Below are positions 21,201 through 28,117 of a stretch of DNA of 64,000 nucleotides, piece after piece. Source of the DNA: Nitrospirota bacterium (GTDB lineage Bacteria > Nitrospirota > Thermodesulfovibrionia > Thermodesulfovibrionales > UBA6898); assembly GCA_021811105.1 (NCBI GenBank), contig JAJZPM010000012.1:1-64000 (forward strand), written 5' to 3'. The translations under genes were made by a program, and so were the position numbers. The notes under the pieces were generated by a model. The model was not told the DNA's origin, did no database searches, and saw nothing but the letters and a program-made list of their open reading frames with translations. Position 1 is the first letter of the stretch, and each line of letters opens with the position of its first letter.

Positions 21201-21976
21201 CGGGTCGCCTGGGGAAAGATTTTCAGGAAATCCCGAACATTGTCAATCCTCAACCAGTGCGACAAAATATTCATATATTCAACAAAAAATCTTTGCGTCG
21301 TCTCCGTACGAAAACCGCTCGCATTTGCATCATTTCTCCTTACTCTGAATTTGACGAGATTCTCCGGCAGAACAAAGATTTCATGCCTCATGCAAAGCCT
21401 TATCCATAAATCAAAATCCGGAAGTTGCGCATAGCGTGGATCGTAGTATCCAATGTCTTCATAGCACCTTTTCCGTATCAGAACGGAGGGGTGGCAGAGA
21501 CAATTTCCGTTATAAAAAAAATAGTTCAGTAATTCGAATCGGCTTCTATTGGGCTGCATGAACCCATGGTTGTAATAATGGCTCTTGTCAGCAAGATCGT
21601 CGCCATTTTCATCGATCACCCGGGCATAGCCGAACACTGCACTTACCTCGGGATTTGAGTCAAGGAACGCAATCTGTTTTTCAAGCTTGTGGGGTAGGAA
21701 AACATCATCCGAACTCAGCATCGCAATATATTCGCCGATAGATTCCTTGATGCAGTTGTTGGCAGCCACGCAGGCGCCTCGGTTCTCGGGAAAAGTAAGA
21801 AGTCGGATTCTTGGATCTGAATACTTTCTGATTTCGGCCACAGTGCCATCCGTCGAGCCGTCATCGGTGATTACTATTTCGAAGTCCTGAAATGTCTGAT
21901 CGAGAACGCTCTGAATCGCCGCACCGACAAACTTCTCGTGATTATAGGACGGAATTATAACACTTACCCGCGGCAT
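18215..21976 (-). CDS. Multidomain glycosyltransferase: GT2, long coiled coil, GT2, GT4-like
   Basis: 'VSVIIPSYNHEKFVGAAIQSVLDQTF'; heptad/KEGEVSLKDGQLQELQEQ coiled coil; 'FFSIVSALYSKEKEVTFFLESLLRQTYLGRFEIIFVDDHS'; C-terminal 'SPMPRARGEAMMCGLVTVSANNHDVDMFIKNGVNGF'. Confidence 0.85.
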   Translation of the reverse strand: MPRVSVIIPSYNHEKFVGAAIQSVLDQTFQDFEIVITDDGSTDGTVAEIRKYSDPRIRLLTFPENRGACVAANNCIKESIGEYIAMLSSDDVFLPHKLEKQIAFLDSNPEVSAVFGYARVIDENGDDLADKSHYYNHGFMQPNRSRFELLNYFFYNGNCLCHPSVLIRKRCYEDIGYYDPRYAQLPDFDLWIRLCMRHEIFVLPENLVKFRVRRNDANASGFRTETTQRFFVEYMNILSHWLRIDNVRDFLKIFPQATRYEDKVSDDLIPYFVGLLALETESRHHQLFGLTTIFALFEVAAVREKLKGIGFHYSDLIKVSGEHDIFNFFELRKRDLIIQSKDEEILVRDRQIGLAQEEARRKDEELRLKYNRLMESREKELRELHGRLAQISEQLSVKEGEVSLKDGQLQELQEQVSKDNKQLSELAALLTQKEKVVRELREQKTRDDAQIRELEASAARKNVNFQAAIAESRLNDERSQRRDAHYIFELEQEVARLKAIEESFTWRTIERMLRFYDRKLMPVYSRRSRFVRRLIRRPASSETSKKIENSDCSPLQQENELSHKELVATVARKGSRDVNHILPLPEISEFRHPERLPFFSIVSALYSKEKEVTFFLESLLRQTYLGRFEIIFVDDHSHDNSVKTLEDYMDRAKSSAVYKVIPKVTILRNEKNEGNCTSRNIGIGHAEGDIIVVIDADCMLNKDFLKAHAEAYYYGDCDVVVGSVNLETYGKDPLEVLEYYERDPGRTQADTVLQDNINENSFLNCITRNFSIKKDFVDGDMFDPSFSYSKDKQSGFGWEDVEMGYSLYKKGARIKYVRDAFIVHVSHPTSSDPQAQPLRSLRNFARLFRKHPELLFVARRWALEIYEKIIDWMDSYKHPKNYDAMFLDNMFQRFLPYPFHVKKKVPSLKILTFRWHCPHQYELYKLPYLFTLVRGIAPGFTNEWEYNQRPMRQNAVFRNLDEIDPDDFDIAILHFDENVLSPQNTNGVIGPEWGDNFKWFMKIKIPKIAICHGTPQFYGQYNLPSNGPEVMQVIEQERKKLVDFVGHTLVITNSFQAQREWGFKKSKVIWQGFDPMEFPVTTYNRGILTLGKAMKERPHYRGYHLFQEVFANFPGEFMPESYLVPEPSEAYRKNTNAYARTRFRNYVDNIRQYSIYFNPTLRSPMPRARGEAMMCGLVTVSANNHDVDMFIKNGVNGFYSNDPYELRKYLLFLLRNPDKCRQIGMKGRITAMDIFNHDRYLKAWEETISEILG

Positions 21977-21978
21977 GG

Positions 21979-23127
21979 CTAAGGTCTCTTCCCCCTGAAG
22001 CTCACCAAAATACTGCAAATCCTTTCCACGTCAGAAGCCGTAAGCTCGCCATAAAGGGGCAAACAGAGCACTTCGGAAGCAATCTTCTTCGCAACAGGAA
22101 GATTTTCGCTGTTGGCAGAAGGAAGATGCTTATAACACTCGTAATCGCTGCAGAGAGGATAAAAGTACTTCCTCGTGAAAACATTGTACTCCCTGAAGCG
22201 GTTATATATCGTGTCACGCGAGCAATAAAATTTTCGCTCATCTATCCTTACAACAACGTACTGATAACTGTTTCTTACGCCCTTCGGCTCTGCCGATAGC
22301 GTTATCCCCTCGACACGATCGAGACATTGCCTATAGACAGCAGATAAGGCGGCCCGCCTCTCTCTCTCTCTTTCTATATACTCCAGCATCACGACTCCAA
22401 GCGCCGCCTGAATCTCATTCATCTTCCCGTTGATGCCAGGCATTACGACCTCCTCCTCGTTCTTGATCCCGAAGTTTTTCAGGAGGTCTATGCGCGCTTT
22501 GAGATTGCCATCGTTAAAGGATAGTGCTCCTCCTTCTGCAGTATGAAAAAGCTTTGTAGCATGGAAGCTGAACATGGAAATATCGCCAAAGGTCCCGATG
22601 CCAGCGCCGTCGATCTCCACTCCAAAGGCATGGGCCGCGTCGTAGATCACACGCAGACCGTATCTTCCGGCCACTTCCTCGATCTTAGCGGTATTGCAAG
22701 GTGTGCCGAAGACATGCACTGCCAGAATGCCGGCTGTCTGGGGCGTTATCAAGGATTCTATTTTGTCCGCATCAATATTCATTGTTTCCGGATCAATGTC
22801 ACAAAAAACCGGCCGAATACCGTTCCACTTCAACACGTGAGGAGTAGCAGGAAATGTGAAAGGAGTTGTTATAACATCTCCTGATAGGCGAAGGCTCTGG
22901 CACGCAACAATGAGGGCAATCGTACCATTGTTAAACAATGAGAGGTAAGGCACCCTCAAAACCTGGCATAGCTTCTTTTCCAGCAATTCGTGCTGTGGTC
23001 CATTGTTCGTGAGCCATTTTGCCCCCCATATTTCTTCAAGCCGAAGGGTCAAATCCCCGATGTCTGGCAGCAACGGACGAGTAATATAGATGGGCACACT
23101 AAAAGGCATGATTTCTTTTTCCATCAT
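21979..23127 (-). CDS. DegT/DnrJ/EryC1/StrS family aminotransferase
   Basis: 'SLFNNGTIALIVACQSLRLSGDVITTPFTFPATPHVLKWNGIRPVFCDIDPETMNID', 'MFSFHATKLFHTAEGGAL'; start at ATGATG just after the upstream stop. Confidence 0.92.
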   Translation of the reverse strand: MMEKEIMPFSVPIYITRPLLPDIGDLTLRLEEIWGAKWLTNNGPQHELLEKKLCQVLRVPYLSLFNNGTIALIVACQSLRLSGDVITTPFTFPATPHVLKWNGIRPVFCDIDPETMNIDADKIESLITPQTAGILAVHVFGTPCNTAKIEEVAGRYGLRVIYDAAHAFGVEIDGAGIGTFGDISMFSFHATKLFHTAEGGALSFNDGNLKARIDLLKNFGIKNEEEVVMPGINGKMNEIQAALGVVMLEYIERERERRAALSAVYRQCLDRVEGITLSAEPKGVRNSYQYVVVRIDERKFYCSRDTIYNRFREYNVFTRKYFYPLCSDYECYKHLPSANSENLPVAKKIASEVLCLPLYGELTASDVERICSILVSFRGKRP

Positions 23128-23128
23128 G

Positions 23129-23665
23129 TCATCCCTTATATTCTGAATCATCCATTAAGAAACGATTATACGTTTCCAGGACAGATTCCTTGTTCCTGTC
23201 GGCAATCTTATTATTCCCCAAATAAATGCCCCACGGCTCAAGGTCTCTTGTCACGACAGAACAAGCTCCAACCATCGCTCCCTCTCCTATTGTCACGCCA
23301 GGCAAGACGACGCTATTTGCACCGACGATGCAAAAACGGCCGATATTAATCGGCACCCGTTTCGTGTTACGATATTTTTCCGGGATGGTTGAATTTCCAA
23401 ATCCCCAATCTTTAAAATCATCGGTGCCTGTCAAAATTCTGCATCCCTGAGAAACTGCGGAAAAATCGCCGATATCGCATTCGGCTCCACCGGTGATGGA
23501 GGCAAAACAGGCGATATGAACATAATTCCCGATTCTGATCCTGCGTGCAGCGTAAATGAGGACAAAATCATCGATTATGATGTTCTTTCCGAAGTCAATA
23601 TTTTCGATCCCAATGATCTTTGTATTCTCAAACATCTTGACACCTGATATATTGTAACGTTCCAC
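23129..23665 (-). CDS. Hexapeptide-repeat acyltransferase
   Basis: 178 aa; 'IGRFCIVGANSVVLPGVTIGEGAMVGACSVVTRDL'. Confidence 0.88.
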   Translation of the reverse strand: MERYNISGVKMFENTKIIGIENIDFGKNIIIDDFVLIYAARRIRIGNYVHIACFASITGGAECDIGDFSAVSQGCRILTGTDDFKDWGFGNSTIPEKYRNTKRVPINIGRFCIVGANSVVLPGVTIGEGAMVGACSVVTRDLEPWGIYLGNNKIADRNKESVLETYNRFLMDDSEYKG

Positions 23666-23678
23666 AGTCGCCTCCCGG

Positions 23679-24221
23679 TTATTTTACTGCTTCCAATATC
23701 AGTTTGGAATCCGCCCGGGTTTCCCTTTTCACCAGTTCGGGGTAGCCGCTCTTATTCAGCTTTTGTCTACTAATGTTCTTGAACCCTGCCTCCCTGAGAC
23801 GTCGCTCTAGCTCTTCATCATTATACAAATATTGATGACCCCATTCCCTAAAGCATAAGTTGATCATCTCGGCCTTAGTCTGCAACCAATCATATCCATA
23901 AGTCTTTATCCAGTTTTGCTTTTTCCAAAAAAATAAGTATCTGCATACTATGTGGTCCAAATCAATTGTTGCGATTCGCAGTACTCCACCAGCCTTCAAA
24001 ACCCTATGAAAGTCTTTCAAAACAGTCAGACCTTCCGCAACAGTTAAATGTTCGACGAAATGCTCATTGTAAACGAAATCAGCAGTTCCCTCGCCATACG
24101 GCAGTGCCGTTCTCATGTCATGCCGGAGGTCCGCTTTTGGCGAATCCATGTCGACGTTGACCCAGCCCGGGAAATAAACACCACCACATCCTATATGCAG
24201 TTTCAGCATATAATTTACCAA
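23679..24221 (-). CDS. Class I SAM-dependent methyltransferase
   Basis: 180 aa; 'LKLHIGCGGVYFPGWVNVDMDSPKADLRHDM...FVYNEHFVEHLT'. Confidence 0.85.
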   Translation of the reverse strand: MVNYMLKLHIGCGGVYFPGWVNVDMDSPKADLRHDMRTALPYGEGTADFVYNEHFVEHLTVAEGLTVLKDFHRVLKAGGVLRIATIDLDHIVCRYLFFWKKQNWIKTYGYDWLQTKAEMINLCFREWGHQYLYNDEELERRLREAGFKNISRQKLNKSGYPELVKRETRADSKLILEAVK

Positions 24222-25609
24222 GGAGTATCCTGTAAAGCTTTGACGCTGACCGTATTATCCCAATGAACACAGCCGTACAAGTATGAATAATTCCTCCGCT
24301 GCAACTGCATCTGAGCAGCTATCGGAACAAAGTCACAAAAATCGACTTGACAAAGTTCAAGGTTGATAGGTATTGATAAAACACAGGCTATGGTATAGCT
24401 GCCCTGCATTAGGGATGCCCGAAATTTCCAGTCAATAACATACTTCTCTCCTTTTTTGGGATACATCAATGAAGAATCTTCGATCATGCTGTCGCTGTAG
24501 ATAATGTCCGCTCCATTTTTGTCTCGAATATGATACCCATATGCTAAAACATGAATATCCTCGCAAACTTCCACGGCCATTCTCAGAACTAAGATCTGTC
24601 CATATTGGACATGAACAATCTCTTTTTCATTCTCATCCAGCAACTGAATATTCACAAAATTCGCCTTGCCATTTTGAATTCTCTGAAATGAAGCCCTCCG
24701 CAAGAACTCCTCATTGTTTAAAAATGCTGCTTGATTCATATTGGTATTTGCTTTGGCGCCTGTACCCTGTGCACTATCTTCATTCGACTCTGTCGTTTGA
24801 GACATCTTCTGCTCATTCTCAACTTTAGAGTAAAAATATTTTTCAACCACTCTATCGGACTTATCATATTCCATCAGTCTGCCATCATGAAGAAGCGCAG
24901 CTTTCCCACACAAACTTTTGACGCTGCCCGTATCATGGCTCACAAAAAGGAGCGTTAATCCACTATCTATCATCTTTTTCATTTTTGTCATACACTTGGC
25001 CTGAAAAAACATGTCGCCGACAGCCAACGCCTCATCAACAATAAGTATTTCTGGAGCAACAGACGTTGCCACTGCAAAAGCGAGTCTTACAAACATTCCG
25101 CTTGAATAGACTTTCGCAGGCTGATAAATGAAGTCCCCGATATCTGCAAATGCCAGGATATCATCAAGTTTTGCATCCATCTCCTCCTTGGTGTACCCCA
25201 TCAGCGTACCGCTAAAATAGACATTCTGTATACCCGTGTATTCCATGTTAAAACCCGTTCCGAGCTCAAGAAGAGCGGAGACTTTTCCGTTTACCGTCAC
25301 TGTTCCCTCACTGGGAGTGAGGACACCCGTGATTATCTTCAGAAGCGTCGATTTGCCTGATCCGTTTCTGCCGATGATACCAACCGTCTCACCCTTTGCT
25401 ACCTCAAAACTAATGTTGTTAAGAGCGTAATAATCCTTATGATACTTTTTCCCTAAGGGATTCAATGCTTCCTTAAGACGATGCTTTGGATTGTCGTAGA
25501 GGTGGTATCTCTTTGAGAGGTTCTTGACGGATATGGCTATGTCGGGACTGGGGATCTGGGACTGGGGATCTGGAACCGGGGGCTGAGCATTATGGTCTTT
25601 CATATGCAT
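24215..25609 (-). CDS. wzt: Polysaccharide ABC transporter ATP-binding protein with Wzt-type C-terminal domain
   Basis: 464 aa; Walker A 'GIIGRNGSGKSTLLKIITG', 'YSSGMFVRLAFAVATSVAPEILIVDEAL'; C-terminal beta-rich extension. Confidence 0.9.
   Translation of the reverse strand: MHMKDHNAQPPVPDPQSQIPSPDIAISVKNLSKRYHLYDNPKHRLKEALNPLGKKYHKDYYALNNISFEVAKGETVGIIGRNGSGKSTLLKIITGVLTPSEGTVTVNGKVSALLELGTGFNMEYTGIQNVYFSGTLMGYTKEEMDAKLDDILAFADIGDFIYQPAKVYSSGMFVRLAFAVATSVAPEILIVDEALAVGDMFFQAKCMTKMKKMIDSGLTLLFVSHDTGSVKSLCGKAALLHDGRLMEYDKSDRVVEKYFYSKVENEQKMSQTTESNEDSAQGTGAKANTNMNQAAFLNNEEFLRRASFQRIQNGKANFVNIQLLDENEKEIVHVQYGQILVLRMAVEVCEDIHVLAYGYHIRDKNGADIIYSDSMIEDSSLMYPKKGEKYVIDWKFRASLMQGSYTIACVLSIPINLELCQVDFCDFVPIAAQMQLQRRNYSYLYGCVHWDNTVSVKALQDTPW
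25544..25582 (+). repeat. 14-bp tandem duplication forming a G-quadruplex-compatible tract
   Basis: gggactggggatct gggactggggatct ggaaccggggg; lies in the 5' coding region of the Wzt-like gene (opposite strand). Confidence 0.85.
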
Positions 25610-25626
25610 TCACCAATCCCTAATGC

Positions 25627-25989
25627 CTAGTCCCTAATCACCTTTTTTTTATAATATCTAATCAATCCTTGGAAAAGTTTTTTCACCGAAGTTACTTTCT
25701 CAAGCAATGCATCAATCTCACTTATGTATTTTAACTTATGGGCTATGATTAATTGGGTTTCCAATTCAGACGCTGAACCTGATGCTATATCCAGAAACTG
25801 AATGAACTCTTTTTCTGTATTTCTGGCTGCGCCTTCGCTTATGTTCGATGAAATCAAAATCGCTGCCCTTCTTAGTTGTCCCGTTAGCCCATATTGTTCT
25901 TCTCTGGGAAAAGCTCCAGTTGCTTGATAAATATCCATCACCAAATCCATGCTCACTTTCCAAACATCCAGATCCTTATGATCTTTCAT
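25627..25989 (-). CDS. Four-helix-bundle protein (IVS/S23-like family)
   Basis: 120 aa; 'HKDLDVWKVSMDLVMDIYQATGAFPREEQYGLTGQLRRAAILISSNISEGAARNTEKEFIQFLDIASGSASELETQLIIA'. Confidence 0.92.
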   Translation of the reverse strand: MKDHKDLDVWKVSMDLVMDIYQATGAFPREEQYGLTGQLRRAAILISSNISEGAARNTEKEFIQFLDIASGSASELETQLIIAHKLKYISEIDALLEKVTSVKKLFQGLIRYYKKKVIRD

Positions 25990-26023
25990 TTGCTAGTTCC
26001 CAGTCCCTGTTTGCCAGTCCCCC

Positions 26024-26848
26024 TTATAAAACATCCGCGAAATGTGGTCTTAACCGCAAAAATATTACAGCCCCAGTTACAAAAGCGACTCCAGTAAATC
26101 CCCAGTAGTAGAGCGTCATCTGCCAGTGTTGCCAAAAGGGCACAGAGTATATGAACGAGTCGCGATATCCCTGAACAATGTAATACATTGGATTAAGTTT
26201 CAGCATCGGCTGGATACTGCGTGGCAACATCGAAAGGTCCCAAAAAATGGGCGTTGCCCAGAAGCCGAATTGCAGTATAACGCCGACAATCTGGGACGTA
26301 TCGCGCGCAAATACATTCACAGAAGACGTAATCCAGCTAACTCCCAGAGCAAGCACTCCCATCGCGAAGAAATAATAGAGTCCCTGCAACCAGAAAACAC
26401 TGACTGGGAAGTGATAGAGTAAAATTAATGCGATCAACAACGCAATAAAAATGGCGTGGGTGATCAGAGAGCCGACAAGTTTAACGACCGGCAGAATACT
26501 TAACGGGAAAACGACTTTTTTCACCAAGTGGGGACTGCCAATAATGACACCCGTGGCACCGCTGACAACCTCACTGAATGTATTCCAGATAGCCATCCCT
26601 GCGGTCAACCAAATAACAAAGGGTACGTTTCCTCTTGGAGCCGTCTTAAATCCGACACTAAAAACAAACCATAAAATAAATATCATGATGAGGGGATTGA
26701 CAAAAGTCCAGAAAAAGCCCAGCATTGACCCCACGTACTGGGTGGTAATGTCCCTTTTAGCCATTTCAAAGATCAATGATCTTCGACGGTACAAAATGGC
26801 AACAAACTCAATAAATCCCTTAAATAATGAAACTGTCTTTTGTAACAT
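26024..26848 (-). CDS. wzm: Polysaccharide ABC transporter permease
   Basis: 274 aa, ~6 TM; 'AKRDITTQYVGSMLGFFWTFVNPLIMIFILWFVFS', 'FARDTSQIVGVILQFGFWATPIFW'. Confidence 0.9.
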   Translation of the reverse strand: MLQKTVSLFKGFIEFVAILYRRRSLIFEMAKRDITTQYVGSMLGFFWTFVNPLIMIFILWFVFSVGFKTAPRGNVPFVIWLTAGMAIWNTFSEVVSGATGVIIGSPHLVKKVVFPLSILPVVKLVGSLITHAIFIALLIALILLYHFPVSVFWLQGLYYFFAMGVLALGVSWITSSVNVFARDTSQIVGVILQFGFWATPIFWDLSMLPRSIQPMLKLNPMYYIVQGYRDSFIYSVPFWQHWQMTLYYWGFTGVAFVTGAVIFLRLRPHFADVL

Positions 26849-27070
26849 TATTACCTTTTTTTTACCCTCTGTGAGGAGAGCAATTTATTCTCTTCCCCCA
26901 AATCCGAGCAACTTTTTCTTTAGCAGAACAGTCTCAATCATTAATTATATCATTTCGGTCATTTTTATATCGACGTTTGCCGTTATATCAAACGGTCCGG
27001 GAACAAGCGATGTAAGACGGGGGCTATTCGTGCATATTGGACAGTGCCGGGCGGGCTGCCTGAATTAGAA

Positions 27071-27090
27071 GGCGGGGTATTCACCCCGCC
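27071..27090 (-). terminator. Stem-loop downstream of the S74-domain gene
   Basis: ggcggggt attc accccgcc, 8-bp perfect GC-rich stem; only a weak following T-tract. Confidence 0.45.
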
Positions 27091-27117
27091 TCGTAGCAGC
27101 CTAAGACGCGTTCTTAC

Positions 27118-27960
27118 CTAATTACCGGAAGTCACGGAAGGGTCAACACTTCCATACACATCTTTTGATTTTATTCTCGCCACCTGCGTTTCCAGTTTGT
27201 TCAATTTTTCAGAGAGTTCTTTTATGGTCTTATTTTGCTCCTGTACTACCTTTGTAAGTACTGCAACGATATCCATAGGATCGATGCTGTCTCTCTTCTT
27301 CTGCGCAACTAGATCAGGCACATCTTCTGCAATAAACCCTACATGTTCTTGAGTATGGTCATTCTTATAGTAAAACTTGACGGGAGCTAAATTGTTAAGC
27401 GCTTCCATCGCCTCGGATGACTTTAAGTCAACAATATCGTCTTTTATCGCCCTTGAAGATCCGTAGACAACTCCGTTGATTCTCGCTTGTCCGTTGACGT
27501 CCAGGGCGTATACGGGGGCTGCCGTACCAATGCCTACTTTCCCGCCAGTTAAGACCAAAGTGTCGGCGACAGCGCCGCTTCGAACAACCTTAAATACGTT
27601 TGCTCCATTTGTCCGTATAAAAAAGTTATGAGTAACAGCATTTAGCAGGGCAGTAGTCGGCATGGAGGGATGGCTGTCTGAAAGAACCTGTAATATGAGA
27701 TGTTCGCTGCCAAGCGGGCCAAGAACTATCTGCTCCTGCGCGGCTGTTGCCGATGCCCCAAAAATATCGGGATTGTTAACTCTAACCCCGACAATTCCGG
27801 TTGTCGCATTCTGCACCTGGATGTCACCCGTATCTTGCACAGTAAAAGTATTATTTGAGCTCCCATCCTTCACAATCAATTTGTCCGCGCTGAACGCCGG
27901 GACTGCCAACAAACACGTAAGAGCCGCAATTGCCATCACAACTACCAATAAATTCTTCAT
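27118..27960 (-). CDS. Secreted protein with C-terminal peptidase S74/intramolecular chaperone domain
   Basis: 280 aa; signal peptide; 'SSRAIKDDIVDLKSSEAMEALNNLAPVKFYYKNDHTQEHVGFIAEDVPDLVA' plus C-terminal coiled coil. Confidence 0.82.
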   Translation of the reverse strand: MKNLLVVVMAIAALTCLLAVPAFSADKLIVKDGSSNNTFTVQDTGDIQVQNATTGIVGVRVNNPDIFGASATAAQEQIVLGPLGSEHLILQVLSDSHPSMPTTALLNAVTHNFFIRTNGANVFKVVRSGAVADTLVLTGGKVGIGTAAPVYALDVNGQARINGVVYGSSRAIKDDIVDLKSSEAMEALNNLAPVKFYYKNDHTQEHVGFIAEDVPDLVAQKKRDSIDPMDIVAVLTKVVQEQNKTIKELSEKLNKLETQVARIKSKDVYGSVDPSVTSGN

Positions 27961-28117
27961 ACTTTTTCTCCTTTCAAAGAAATATTTCAGAAATAACGAT
28001 AGCTCTTGTGATATCCCTCAGTCTTCCCCGAATTAAGACACCTCCTTTTTCCTTATCTGATAACAAAATCTTATCACGAATACCCCAATCTAAACCCTAT
28101 GATACACAATTTCACCA

